Assembly: GCA_964431685.1 (NCBI GenBank)
Contig: CAYSLA010000021.1
Span: 1-31,705 of the forward strand
Direction: 5' to 3'
Source: CAYSLA01 sp964431685
GTDB taxonomy: Bacteria; Armatimonadota; UBA5829
DNA: 31,705 bases
The translations under genes and the position numbers were made by a program. The first letter of the stretch is position 1; every line of letters begins with the position of its first letter. Shown piece by piece: positions 9,401 through 16,840 of this stretch. Below the pieces are notes generated by a model that made no database searches, was not told the DNA's origin, and saw only the letters and a list, made by a program, of their open reading frames with translations.

Positions 9401-10035
9401 TGGTCCGGGCTTAGCGCGCGTTTGCGGTGAGCGTAGACAAGCTCATCATCGATCATCGCACGCATGTCATCAAACGTCAACTCCTCAATCTTCTGGACTT
9501 CGTGGCTGGTTCGGAAGCCGTCGAAGAAGTGGAGGAACGGAACTCGGCTGGCCAGAGTCGCCTGCTGAGCGATCAGAGCCATATCCATACTTTCCTGCAC
9601 TGTGTTGGAGCAGAGCATGGCAAATCCGGTCTGTCGGCAGGCCATGACATCACTATGGTCGCCGAAGATGGAGAGCGCCTGACACGCCAGGCTTCGTGCT
9701 GACACGTGAAAGACAGTCGGCGTGAGTTCGCCGGCGATCTTATACATGTTCGGAATCATCAGCAGCAGGCCCTGCGAGGCGGTGAATGTTGTAGTCAAGG
9801 CCCCGGTGGCCAGAGCACCGTGCACTGCGCCTGAAGCGCCGCCTTCGCTTTGCATCTCGGTGACCGAGGGAATTGTGCCCCAGATGTTCTTTTCGCAGGC
9901 GGCGGTCTTCTCGTCGGAAACCTCGCCCATAGGTGAACTCGGGGTTATTGGGTAGATGGCGATTACTTCGTTAGTAGCGTGTGCTACGTGGGCAACCGCC
10001 GAATTGCCGTCGTAGCCTTCCATTTTTCGTGCCAT
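6436..10035 (-). CDS. nifJ: Pyruvate:ferredoxin (flavodoxin) oxidoreductase
   Basis: 1199-residue single-chain enzyme, the usual full length, that oxidises pyruvate and CoA to acetyl-CoA and CO2 with reduction of ferredoxin; cytoplasmic. The pyrimidine-binding domain begins with AIYPITPSSPMGE (about 27-39). A two-[4Fe-4S] ferredoxin domain carries Cys696/699/702/706 and Cys751/754/757/761. The third, TPP-proximal cluster begins SGACAGCGETPY (Cys829/832). The thiamine diphosphate site is GGDGWAYDIGYGGLDH with EVYSNTGGQMSKSTPRG shortly after (about 978-1040). AAGGAG lies a few bases before the ATG. It starts only 38 bases after recR and so may share the recR promoter, an unusual pairing. A strict pyruvate specificity is inferred from the family. 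Confidence 0.97.
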   Translation of the reverse strand: MARKMEGYDGNSAVAHVAHATNEVIAIYPITPSSPMGEVSDEKTAACEKNIWGTIPSVTEMQSEGGASGAVHGALATGALTTTFTASQGLLLMIPNMYKIAGELTPTVFHVSARSLACQALSIFGDHSDVMACRQTGFAMLCSNTVQESMDMALIAQQATLASRVPFLHFFDGFRTSHEVQKIEELTFDDMRAMIDDELVYAHRKRALSPDHPMMSGTAQNPDVYFQGRETVNPFYEAVPEVVAETMAKFEKIVGRKYGLFEYVGAPDAENIVVMMGSGADTAHDTVEYLNRQGEKVGVLKIRLYRPFSLKHFIQAMPASVKKISVLDRTKEPGSIGEPLYLDVIGALEEAIACGCAPFKEMPLVVGGRYGLGSKDFTPAMLKGVFDDLNSKTPKNHFSVGIEDDVSNNSVSYDSSFSTASSDVYRAMFYGLGADGTVSANKNSIKIIGDETDNYAQGYFVYDSKKAGSITVSHLRFGKNPIRRPYLIDKAQFIACHNPSFLEKYDMLANIEDGGTFLLTSSHKADEVWDTLPIEVQEQMIAKNVKFYVVDAISLAESLGLGPRINTIMQTAFFKISGIIPIDTAVSAIKKGIKKTYGNKGEAIVEMNNKAVDAALDNTFEVSYPKKVTSKKKMPPAVCEDAPDFVKDVTGEIMAMRGDLLPVSKMPCDGKFPVGTAQYEKRNIAVTIPVWEPEVCVQCGTCSLVCPHACIRLKAYDESDLSGAPATFKSVDGRGKLKGKKFTVQVAPEDCTGCGVCTQNCPGKEKGADGELTGRKAINLALQEELRAAEAENWDFFLALPETDPSLYTPSTVQGSQFVRPLFEFSGACAGCGETPYVKLVTQLFGDRTIVANATGCSSIYGGNLPTTPYTCRTDGRGPAWSNSLFEDNAEFGMGFRLTIDKFREFATELLDKAVAEKMVDSALAEEIKSADQSTQQGVEEQRARVAKLKASLCADCDCAVCKQLESLSDYLVKKSVWIVGGDGWAYDIGYGGLDHVIASGKNVNLLVLDTEVYSNTGGQMSKSTPRGSTAKFAAGGKTTAKKDLGMMAMNYGSVYVGCVSLANPAHMVKTILEAEAYDGPSLIICYAHCIAHGINNTFGIDEQKKAIASGHWILYRYNPELADKGENPLKIDSKEPTISFKEYAMGENRYRVLQKIAPADFEELMAGAQQDIERRHRLYQHLAKMDFSSAPDPEKVNA

Positions 10036-10073
10036 GTTATCTCCTTATCGCTCGAAAAGAACTTACCAAATGC

Positions 10074-10670
10074 TCACATCTCGCGGCGCCATTGCAGCGC
10101 CTGTATCAACGTCGCCTGGTCGGCGTAGTCCATGTCCGACCCGACCGGCATACCGTGCGCAATCCGAGTGACCTTGATTCCGAGTGGCTTCACAAGTCCG
10201 GCGATGTACATGGCCGTGGCGTCGCCTTCGATGGTCGGGTTTGTAGCCAGTACAATCTCCGTCACACGCCCTGCCTCAAGCCGGCAGAGAAGCGCTTTTA
10301 TCCGAAGCATATCCGGGCCGATTCCGTCCATCGGCGATATCACGCCGCCAAGAACGTGGTATATCCCGCGGAACTCGTGTGTCTTCTCCATCGCCACTAC
10401 GTCGCGAGGTTCGGCAACTACGCAGATCACGGATTCATCTCGTTTGGGATCAGAGCATATCTCACAGCAATCAAGGTCCGTGTAGTTGTGGCAATTGGGG
10501 CATTCCTTGATGCTCTCTTTCACCCCGATTACTGCCTCGCAGAGCGCTCGGGCCTCATCTTCCGACAGCCGCAGAACGTGGAACGCCAGCCTCTGGGCGC
10601 TCTTGGGCCCGATCCCTGGGAGTTTCTCGAACTCACTGACCAGTCTTGAAAGTGGTTTTGCGTAATGCAT
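10074..10670 (-). CDS. recR: Recombination protein RecR
   Basis: 198-residue DNA-repair clamp that works with RecO and RecF to load RecA at gaps; length is normal for the family. A helix-hairpin-helix lies near LPGIGPKSAQRLAFHVL (about 17-33). A four-Cys zinc finger follows (Cys57, Cys60, Cys69, Cys72 in CPNCHNYTDLDCCEIC), then a Toprim domain (about 80-175) with VVAEPRDVVAMEKT and a C-terminal Walker B-like region ending GLVKPLGIKVTRIAHGMPVGSDMDYAD. The ATG at 10670 (MHYAKPLSRL) matches family starts, although its ribosome site is weak; the frame remains open to 10712. A promoter with a perfect TATAAT lies upstream. In many genomes recR follows dnaX-ybaB directly, as it does here after 177 bases of spacer containing a repeat. 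Confidence 0.95.
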   Translation of the reverse strand: MHYAKPLSRLVSEFEKLPGIGPKSAQRLAFHVLRLSEDEARALCEAVIGVKESIKECPNCHNYTDLDCCEICSDPKRDESVICVVAEPRDVVAMEKTHEFRGIYHVLGGVISPMDGIGPDMLRIKALLCRLEAGRVTEIVLATNPTIEGDATAMYIAGLVKPLGIKVTRIAHGMPVGSDMDYADQATLIQALQWRREM

Positions 10671-10750
10671 CTGAACTATAGCCCCGCCAACGGGCAGACA
10701 CCCAGTACACACAAATAACTGACGTGCGTTCTCGCTCCGTCATCACGTCT

Positions 10751-10780
10751 ATTATAGCAGAACAACCCCAACATAGCCAA
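10751..10780 (-). promoter_or_regulatory. Sigma70-type promoter for recR
   Basis: On the minus strand TTGGCT (10775-10780) and TATAAT (10751-10756) are separated by 18 bases. The predicted start near 10744 gives a leader of about 75 bases before the recR ATG. The -10 is perfect and the -35 matches four of six bases. It would also serve nifJ and downstream genes if they are co-transcribed. Confidence 0.6.
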
Positions 10781-10797
10781 ACCCCGCGAGGGCGGCA

Positions 10798-10840
10798 CCA
10801 TAGGACCCATAAGACAGATGGGCCCAATATGTCCTATGTC
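10798..10840. repeat. Dispersed palindromic repeat, family A copy
   Basis: An imperfect palindrome in which CCATAGGACCCATAAGAC is answered by CAATATGTCCTATG. Its reverse complement holds GTCTTATGGGTCCTATGG, one base off the GTCTTATGCGTCCTATG core seen at 6346-6362 (minus) and 16861-16877 (plus). It begins 8 bases after the ybaB stop and may serve as a 3' hairpin for the dnaX-ybaB transcript. Confidence 0.6.
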
Positions 10841-10847
10841 CCTCTTC

Positions 10848-11186
10848 CTAGAACAGTCCAGGTATGTTCAGGCCGCCGGTTAGTTCCGAGAGCCGATCGG
10901 CCTTAGTCTGCTGGGCTGTCTCCAGAGCTTCACGTACCGCGCTTACCACAAGGTCCTGGAGCATTTCTACGTCGTCCGGGTCAACCACCTGAGGATCAAT
11001 CTTAATGTCCAGAAGCTCGCTCTTGCCGTTCACGGCCGCAGTTACCATCCCTCCGCCGGAGCTGGCTTCGATGCGTTGTTCACCGAGTTCTTTCTCTATC
11101 CGCTCGGTCTCCGCAGCCATCTTCTGAACCTGCTTCATCATGTCGCCCATGCCGGGCATATTGCCCATTCCAAATCCCTTAGCCAT
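10848..11186 (-). CDS. ybaB: Nucleoid-associated protein YbaB/EbfC family
   Basis: 112-residue small DNA-binding protein forming tweezer-like dimers that coat the nucleoid. Features typical of the family are the Gly/Met-rich start (MAKGFGMGNMPGMGDMMKQ), a long N-terminal helix (about 12-42), and a beta region EASSGGGMVTAAVNGKSELLDIKI (about 43-68) followed by VDPDDVEMLQDLVVSAVREAL. It directly abuts dnaX: the dnaX stop TAG is followed at once by the ybaB ATG, with GAAGGA inside the last dnaX codons as ribosome site. The dnaX-ybaB(-recR) arrangement is one of the most conserved bacterial gene pairs. Confidence 0.95.
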   Translation of the reverse strand: MAKGFGMGNMPGMGDMMKQVQKMAAETERIEKELGEQRIEASSGGGMVTAAVNGKSELLDIKIDPQVVDPDDVEMLQDLVVSAVREALETAQQTKADRLSELTGGLNIPGLF

Positions 11187-12899
11187 CTATTCCTTCACAT
11201 CCTTTTCTTCCCAGGGGTCGTTCCCCGGGTCAACTTCCTTGCCGCCGAGGGTCACCAGAGCGTCGTTTATCAGCGACGGCTGTGGCGATTGAATATGCTT
11301 CGAGGGTGCGGGTGTCGCGGGCGGAGGGTCGTGCTGTTCCGCCGGCTCCTGCTGGGAAACAGCCAGCACCTTGAGCTGGACGCCCATAATGTCCTCGATT
11401 GCCTTCTCCAAGTATGCTTTTCCGGCTTCAACCCGGCCCCGGTGGAACTCCCGGCTGCTGCTGAACCCAACCTTCAGCACGGCGTCACTCAGCTCCACGG
11501 GTACGCCTTCTTTTGCGGTCGCACCGACCTGCGGTTGTTTGAGAACTTTGGTAAGATACTGCAGAATCTTATGCCAGTTCTTCTGGACAGCCGCCAGGCT
11601 CACCTCGCTGTGGGTGCCGGGCATCTGATCGGAGCTCTGATCCGGCTGTGCGCGCTCCGGGGGTATGTACTCCTCGTCCGTTTCCACAGCAGGCGGCTCT
11701 GTAACCGTTTCCCGGACTACTTCGGGCCCTTCCTTCAGACCGGAATCAGGTCTGGGCGGTTTTGGAGGCGGCGCAACCCGAGCCGGTGAGGCTGCCGTTC
11801 TTGTCGGACTCTCGCTGACAGCGGACGCAGGCGGCGCCATCATGCACTTGAGAAATGCCATCTCGAGAACCAGCCGCTGCTGATCGTTGAACCTGAGGTC
11901 GCGCTCCGCAGAAGCGAAAATGTCGATGATGCGCAGTATCTCGTCATTAGAGAACAACTGAGCCTGCTTCATCCAGCGTTCGTCGCCCTGGTGTTCCTTC
12001 TCTGCTCCCACTTTGAGCGCGAGCACATCCCGGAAGTGGCGTCCTGCGCTCCGAAGAAGCTCCTGGACATCGCCGCCTTCCCTGAGGAGACTGTCCGCCG
12101 CGTCAAAAGCCGCCGCCGCGTCGTTGCCGGCGAGCATCTCGCCTATGCCCAACAGCACGTCTTCGTCGACCATCCCCAGAACGGTGTAGACTTCCCTCGT
12201 GGTGATGCTCTCGTCGCTGAAAGCCATTACCTGCTCGAGCAGACTGAGGGAATCCCTGTAGGAGCCCTGAGCGCTCCGCGCTATGATTCGAAGGGCGTCT
12301 TCGTCGACCTGAGCATTCTCGCTCTTCACGACGTGCCGCAGCCTTGACTCAATCTCCTCCATCGTTCCGCGGCGGAAGTCAAACTGCTGGCATCGCGACC
12401 GGATGGTTATCGGAATCTTGTTTGCTTCGGTGGTGGCCAGAATGAAGACCGCGTGGGGGGGCGGTTCCTCCAGTGTCTTCAGAAAAGCGTCCTTTGCCTG
12501 GTTTGAGAGCTGGTGAGCTTCGTCAATGATGTAGACCTTGTACCGCAGGCTCATTGGAGGATACTTCACGCCGTCGCGAAGTGCGTCTACGTCATCCACG
12601 CTTCTATTGGATGCTGCATCCATCTCAACCACGTCTACCGCCGAACCGTTTGTTATTGAAACGCAGGCGTCGCAGACGTTACACGGCGTTCCAGTCGGGC
12701 CGTCCACACAGTTGAGAGCTTTGGCGATCAGTCTGGCAACGGTGGTCTTTCCGGTTCCTCGCGAACCACAGAAGAGATACCCTTGACCGATGCGCCCCGC
12801 CTTGATGGCGTTACAGATGGTGCGGACCACGTGGTCTTGTCCCACCACGTCGCCAAACGTCTGGCTTCTGTACTTGCGGTATAGAGAGATGTGTGCCAT
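11187..12899 (-). CDS. dnaX: DNA polymerase III gamma/tau subunit
   Basis: 570-residue AAA+ clamp-loader subunit of the replicative polymerase. The N-terminal ATPase has SLYRKYRSQTFGDVVGQ (5-21), Walker A GSRGTGKTT (45-53), a zinc-binding set Cys64/73/76/79, the DEAH Walker B (126-129) and a sensor/SRC motif ITIRSRCQQFDFRR. The collar domain runs to about 355. A Pro-rich linker (about 365-440) leads to a tau-like C-terminal domain (about 450-570) that in other bacteria binds the polymerase and helicase. The ATG at 12899 (MAHISLYRKYR) fits the family; the frame stays open further, but upstream residues are not family-like. The ribosome site is weak. I see no A-rich slippery heptamer that would produce a short gamma form. 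SRP RNA lies just upstream. Confidence 0.96.
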   Translation of the reverse strand: MAHISLYRKYRSQTFGDVVGQDHVVRTICNAIKAGRIGQGYLFCGSRGTGKTTVARLIAKALNCVDGPTGTPCNVCDACVSITNGSAVDVVEMDAASNRSVDDVDALRDGVKYPPMSLRYKVYIIDEAHQLSNQAKDAFLKTLEEPPPHAVFILATTEANKIPITIRSRCQQFDFRRGTMEEIESRLRHVVKSENAQVDEDALRIIARSAQGSYRDSLSLLEQVMAFSDESITTREVYTVLGMVDEDVLLGIGEMLAGNDAAAAFDAADSLLREGGDVQELLRSAGRHFRDVLALKVGAEKEHQGDERWMKQAQLFSNDEILRIIDIFASAERDLRFNDQQRLVLEMAFLKCMMAPPASAVSESPTRTAASPARVAPPPKPPRPDSGLKEGPEVVRETVTEPPAVETDEEYIPPERAQPDQSSDQMPGTHSEVSLAAVQKNWHKILQYLTKVLKQPQVGATAKEGVPVELSDAVLKVGFSSSREFHRGRVEAGKAYLEKAIEDIMGVQLKVLAVSQQEPAEQHDPPPATPAPSKHIQSPQPSLINDALVTLGGKEVDPGNDPWEEKDVKE

Positions 12900-12941
12900 A
12901 AGATTACGTGAGGGGCGGCCCCGCGTGTCCTCCCGTGTGTC

Positions 12942-12972
12942 AGAGGACGGGCAACGCTGTTGCCCGTCCTCT
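12942..12972. repeat. Perfect 14-bp hairpin between SRP RNA and dnaX
   Basis: Arms 12942-12955 and 12959-12972 (AGAGGACGGGCAAC and its complement) pair perfectly around a 3-base loop. On the minus strand it begins 16 bases after the mature SRP RNA end and finishes 43 bases before the dnaX ATG. It has no T tract, so simple intrinsic termination is doubtful. It could be an RNase III-type processing site, a partial terminator for the SRP RNA, or an attenuator for dnaX. Confidence 0.6.
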
Positions 12973-12987
12973 CCGCCTACAATAAGT

Positions 12988-13257
12988 GACCGTGCACCTG
13001 ACTCCGATAAGATTGCCCAAGCGCTACAAGGGCAGCCAACTCCAGTCGGATCTCCATGCGGCACATGCGCGACATCGTTTACCGCTGCTTCCTTCCGGAC
13101 CTGACGGGGTTCGCGCGCCGAACATCGCGCAGGGCCCGGCTATCATCGCCGCTTACCGAAGCGCATACCCAAACAACCGTACCTCGATCAGGAATTCAAC
13201 CCCGCTATAGCGGATTGCGGGTTACAGGGCACCGCTGGCTCCCCGTCTAGCACGATC
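12988..13257 (-). ncRNA. ffs: Signal recognition particle RNA, long (Alu-containing) bacterial type
   Basis: About 270 nt. The near-invariant Ffh-binding loop reads GTCAGGTCCGGAAGGAAGCA on the minus strand (near 13086-13105). The 5' part has the Alu-domain sequences CGTGCTAGACGGGGAG and AGCGGTGCCCTGTAACC, which match the Bacillus subtilis scRNA as I recall it, and the 3' end has GGTGCACGGTC. The ends are set by terminal helix 5: GATCGTGC (13250-13257) pairs with GCACGGTC (12988-12995) over 8 bp. The RNA joins Ffh to target membrane proteins to the translocon, and the Alu domain is thought to slow elongation. Its place directly upstream of dnaX is common in bacteria. I see no clear promoter upstream. 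Confidence 0.95.
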
Positions 13258-13267
13258 ACACCTTGAA

Positions 13268-13384
13268 ATCAAAATGCGGCACAGCCGCCGCCGATGTTTC
13301 GGGATTTCAGATTGAACTATGCCGTGATCTTTGATGAGTCCAAAATCCCGAAACAACAAAATCAAATGCGGCATAGCCGCCGCC
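13268..13384. repeat. Hairpin framed by direct repeats, downstream of the TPR gene
   Basis: TGTTTCGGGATTT (13295-13307) pairs perfectly with AAATCCCGAAACA (13343-13355). This pair is framed by near-identical direct repeats at 13268-13292 and 13361-13384 (core AATGCGGCAYAGCCGCCGCC), the second of which runs into the TPR gene stop codon. The same TTTCGGGATTT core occurs in the palindromes at 6201-6343. It may be a small inserted palindrome, or a terminator region separating the TPR operon from SRP RNA. Confidence 0.6.
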
Positions 13385-14871
13385 TACAGTATGTCCTCGC
13401 GGTTGAGCACATACTCAACCCGCAGCTTCCTGAACCCCGGCTGCGTCTTTGTGTCCAGGTATCTTGCGTCAGTCAACGCCTCGCCCTTCCAGCCGATCCT
13501 GTCCTGGACAAAGTCCGGACAGCCAGGTTCCTGCGGGCTGAACCAGAACACAAGCTTGTACTTCTCTGCTTTGAGCGGATAGAAGAGCCTGTCATTGGGA
13601 TCAGAGAAGTCTATCTTACCGTGGAAGCTTCCCCCCTGAACGTAGAAGCTGTCCCACTGCACCGTCTGGTTAGTGTCAATCCCCACGATCAGAGATTCTG
13701 ATTCGGTCCGCTCGTAGTCATAGTCAGCAAGCATCCATTTAACCCGGCATCCGTCCCGCCAAAGCTGCCGCTTCTCCGGCGGCATTGCCTGGTTTTTCTG
13801 GTATGCGTGCGTGAATACTTCGCTGGCAAGGCCCTCATACTCCGACCATTGCGCGAGGTTGAGCTTACCCCTCACCTCCAGTACTCTCGGCTTGATCTTC
13901 TTCCAGGTTATCTCGAACTTGGTGTCGAGAGGTTTCAGGGCGTCACGCGGAGGGTTGCCTGCCGCGAGTCTGCGCTGATAGTCTGCTTTTGCTCCGTCCA
14001 AAGCCCACTTCGCGACCGCGGCGCGTTCCTCGCCGGACAAATTCTCGGCGAGCTCGATGCCTTTCTTATAGTAGTCCATATTCCCGTAGCGCCATGCGTG
14101 TCGAAGGTAGAATAGCGCCAGGTTGCGGTCACAAACGTTTACGCTGGACTGCCCGGCGCCCGTATAGGTGGTACGATCCTGCGCCTTTTGCAGCCTCACA
14201 GCACGAGCTCGAGCCTTCTCCCATTGTTTGATGGTGCCTTCATAGTCGCCCGCCCGCTCCAACATGTAAGCGAGCATCCTGTCCACGAACTCAGGCCTGG
14301 GCTGGACAGCTCCGGTGTTTATGTCCACGCCATCATACTTGCACGCTTCGCCGATGTACTTGATGGCGTTCTCGTAGTCCTCCATCTTGCGGTTATACAG
14401 AGTCCAACCAAGCTCAAAATAGAGGTCCCAGCGATTGGGATTTGCTCTGATACCTTCCTTCAGCAGACCCGTTGCGGCGGCAAGGTACCGCTTGTCCGAT
14501 TTCTGCGAGGAGTCCACGAAGTTGTATCCCAGATGCCAGCCGCCCGTTGTGAAAACGTCGATATTGTGGGGGTCAAGCCACGTGACCAGGCGCACTATAG
14601 GCACTATGGCCTCGTATTGCCCACTGTGGAAGAACGTCTCCGCCCTGACCCAGAGCGAGCCGGCGATGACTTCTTTGAACCCCATGAAGGATGCGACGAT
14701 GAACTGGCCCGGCAACTGAACCATCAGGGATTTGCCGTCTTCTCCCATCTGCGGACTGGCCTGCTTGGACATCTTCGCCTGAATCGGCTCGATGACCTGC
14801 TGCACGCCGGCGATGGCTACGAACAGCAGCACCACTACCACGATTAGATGTTTTCGTTTGCCCTCGTTCAT
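13384..14871 (-). CDS. TPR membrane-anchored protein linked to ABC-2 exporter
   Basis: 495 residues with an N-terminal signal-anchor helix (about 8-27) and a largely extracytoplasmic body. TPR-like helices are visible, notably LLKEGIRANPNRWDLYFELG and YENAIKYIGEACKYD (about 138-175). The early stretch GFKEVIAGSLWVRAETFF followed by TWLDPHNIDVF resembles a family I recall as sitting beside ABC-2 ATPase/permease pairs, with motifs like LLADLLWLR and LDPRFVDAY. It starts one base after the permease stop and ends the operon. The C-terminal 120 residues look beta-rich and I do not recognise them. Its role is unknown; a scaffold or substrate-handling subunit of the exporter is an inference from gene order. 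Confidence 0.72.
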   Translation of the reverse strand: MNEGKRKHLIVVVVLLFVAIAGVQQVIEPIQAKMSKQASPQMGEDGKSLMVQLPGQFIVASFMGFKEVIAGSLWVRAETFFHSGQYEAIVPIVRLVTWLDPHNIDVFTTGGWHLGYNFVDSSQKSDKRYLAAATGLLKEGIRANPNRWDLYFELGWTLYNRKMEDYENAIKYIGEACKYDGVDINTGAVQPRPEFVDRMLAYMLERAGDYEGTIKQWEKARARAVRLQKAQDRTTYTGAGQSSVNVCDRNLALFYLRHAWRYGNMDYYKKGIELAENLSGEERAAVAKWALDGAKADYQRRLAAGNPPRDALKPLDTKFEITWKKIKPRVLEVRGKLNLAQWSEYEGLASEVFTHAYQKNQAMPPEKRQLWRDGCRVKWMLADYDYERTESESLIVGIDTNQTVQWDSFYVQGGSFHGKIDFSDPNDRLFYPLKAEKYKLVFWFSPQEPGCPDFVQDRIGWKGEALTDARYLDTKTQPGFRKLRVEYVLNREDIL

Positions 14872-14872
14872 G

Positions 14873-15739
14873 CTAGAGCTCTTTCTTCCAGAACGCGAAC
14901 ACAGCCAGAGTAGTCATTGCGACCACGTACAAAAGCGCGTACAACGTCACTCCCGCGGTCCAGTGCCCCATATTCACATTTGCAGTTTCCGGATGCAGCA
15001 GGGTGTTTGTGACGTTGAACTTGTCGAAGTTCGGAATGATCGCGTGCACGATAGTGTAGAGCCACTTGAGCACGGCGTTTCCGGCTTCGCTCTTAGCCAT
15101 CGTCTCGGTCATAGAGGCCATGATGCCAATGATGTAGACCGCTGTGCCCATAAAGAAGTTAACCGTTGGCGTCAGGAACGTCGAGAACAGCAGCACCACG
15201 GAGCTGAGAACCAGAAACTGCAGATAGATCATGATGGTTCCCCAGACCATGTTCATGTCGAAGACCATCATCTTCTGCACACCAGCTTCGGTCTGCGCTA
15301 CTCCGCTGGCCACCGACGCCATGCTCATCTCCATTCCCTTTGCTTTGAGAGTGATAACGAGTATGAATACCAACCCCATCAGTCCGATGTTGATGGCCAG
15401 AGTCAGAACGGCTCCCAGGAACTTGCCGACTATGAACTCGTATCGGTTCACTGGTTTGGAGAGAATGGTGTAGATGGTGCGTCGCTCTATCTCTTGCGGG
15501 ATCAGAGAGACACACAGCACCAGACTGATCAACGCACCGGCTATCGCCATGAGCCCGAGCCCGAAGCTCTTGACCAGCATCAGATCTACTGCCGCTCCCT
15601 CTCTTGAGGAGAAAGTTAGCGTCTGCGAGAACGAAAGCGATAGCACTATGAGTCCGATGGCAACCACCAGAAAAATCTGGAGAACCTTCTTCCTCATCGC
15701 GTCGCCGACGGTGGTTTTTGCGATGGTCCAGATAATCAT
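14873..15739 (-). CDS. ABC-2 type transporter permease
   Basis: 288-residue polytopic membrane protein with about six hydrophobic helices (near residues 20-40, 55-77, 110-132, 172-192, 198-220 and 258-280). The pattern LCVSLIPQEIERRTIYTILS and KPVNRYEFIVGKFLGA matches the cytoplasmic elbow of ABC-2 (NatB/CcmB-like) permeases. The loop between the first two helices and the stretch before helix 4 face outward. Its ATG overlaps the ATPase stop by 4 bases (ATGA), so the two are translationally coupled, and its stop is one base from the TPR gene. The exported substrate cannot be told. Confidence 0.9.
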   Translation of the reverse strand: MIIWTIAKTTVGDAMRKKVLQIFLVVAIGLIVLSLSFSQTLTFSSREGAAVDLMLVKSFGLGLMAIAGALISLVLCVSLIPQEIERRTIYTILSKPVNRYEFIVGKFLGAVLTLAINIGLMGLVFILVITLKAKGMEMSMASVASGVAQTEAGVQKMMVFDMNMVWGTIMIYLQFLVLSSVVLLFSTFLTPTVNFFMGTAVYIIGIMASMTETMAKSEAGNAVLKWLYTIVHAIIPNFDKFNVTNTLLHPETANVNMGHWTAGVTLYALLYVVAMTTLAVFAFWKKEL

Positions 15740-16653
15740 CTGCCAGCCTCCCTGACTATCTCAACAAACAGGTCTTCCAGGCTCTGTCTCTGTGGCACAA
15801 CTGAGACCAGATCGGCCTTACCCTTGGCCATATCCAGAACAGACTGTATATGTTCCTGTCCTCTCACTGTCACCTTGAGGTACTCCCCCTCAACCGACGT
15901 CTTGTCTGCGACAGGCTTGACTCTGTCGGCGATATCGTCGGCTGCGTGCGCCAGTGTAATAACTGTAGTTCCGGCGTGCAGCAGTTCATCCATAGAGCCA
16001 ATTTTCACCAGGCTCCCGCGGTTGATGATCGCCACCCGGTCGCAGACGTTCTCGACATCTATCAGTTGATGGCTGCTCAAAAAGACCGTCTTTCCCTGGC
16101 TCTTGAGCGAGCGAATGAGGTCCTGTATGTCCTTGTGTGCAATCGGGTCCAGACCGGAGGTAGGCTCATCCAGGAACATGATGTCCGGGTCGTTAATCAG
16201 CGCCTGAGCAATGCCAATTCTCTGAAGCATCCCCTTGGAATACTGGCGGAGAACACGTTTGCCATCCTTTGCAAGCCCGACCTGTTCCAGAAGAGCGCCT
16301 ATCTTGCTGTTGCGTGTATCCCTGTCCATCCCGAACAGCCGGGCGTAGAAGTCCAGCACCTCGTATCCCGTCATGTGTTCATAGAAATACGGGCTTTCGG
16401 GCAGATATGCTATTCGTCGCTTTACTTCGATGTCGCCTGCCGGGTGTCCCAGCACGGTAACGGTGCCCGATGTTGGAAAAATGAGACCCAGGAGCGTCTT
16501 GATTGTCGTGGTCTTTCCGGCGCCGTTGGGTCCGATGAACCCGAAAATCTCGCCTTTTTCAACCTGGAACGATACGTGGTCGACTGCGGTAACACCCCCG
16601 CCGTCCGGCCCGTAGATCTTGGTCAGATCCTGGACTGAAATCGCTTCCGGCAC
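15736..16653 (-). CDS. ABC-2 transporter ATP-binding protein
   Basis: 305-residue ATPase energising the adjacent permease. Walker A is GPNGAGKTT (41-49), the Q-loop lies near AYLPESPYFYEHMTG, the signature is YSKGMLQRIGIAQAL, Walker B and D-loop are IMFLDEPTSGLDP, and the switch His is in LSSHQL. The C-terminal domain (about 225-305) resembles the regulatory tail of NatA/CcmA-like proteins. The start is placed at GTG 16653 because GGGAGG lies 9 bases upstream and the product begins at the usual distance from the first strand; the frame is open to 16737, but that extension lacks a ribosome site. First gene of a three-gene operon behind a near-consensus promoter. Confidence 0.93.
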   Translation of the reverse strand: MPEAISVQDLTKIYGPDGGGVTAVDHVSFQVEKGEIFGFIGPNGAGKTTTIKTLLGLIFPTSGTVTVLGHPAGDIEVKRRIAYLPESPYFYEHMTGYEVLDFYARLFGMDRDTRNSKIGALLEQVGLAKDGKRVLRQYSKGMLQRIGIAQALINDPDIMFLDEPTSGLDPIAHKDIQDLIRSLKSQGKTVFLSSHQLIDVENVCDRVAIINRGSLVKIGSMDELLHAGTTVITLAHAADDIADRVKPVADKTSVEGEYLKVTVRGQEHIQSVLDMAKGKADLVSVVPQRQSLEDLFVEIVREAGR

Positions 16654-16778
16654 GTCTGTGTACCTCCCTCTCGTATTCGGATAGAATGCCTGTCCGGCGT
16701 CAAGGGCATCTCTGCCGCGCCGATACACCCGTAACAAGGGACTGCCCCAGCCAATGGCGCTGTCCTTGACCGTAGAAC

Positions 16779-16807
16779 AGTATACGTCGGAGTGATTCTA
16801 CTGTCAA
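16779..16807 (-). promoter_or_regulatory. Near-consensus sigma70 promoter of the ABC-TPR operon
   Basis: On the minus strand TTGACA (16802-16807) and TATACT (16779-16784) are spaced by 17 bases: a perfect -35 and a five-of-six -10. The predicted start near 16772 leaves a leader of about 120 bases before the GTG at 16653. This is one of the strongest-looking promoters in the window. Confidence 0.78.
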
Positions 16808-16840
16808 TCGAATAATCATCAAATGCTGCGGGCACGAAAT

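Noticed and set aside
11187..12899. Programmed frameshift in dnaX producing a gamma form
   Set aside because: I see no A-AAA-AAG-like slippery site in the coding strand at the domain border.
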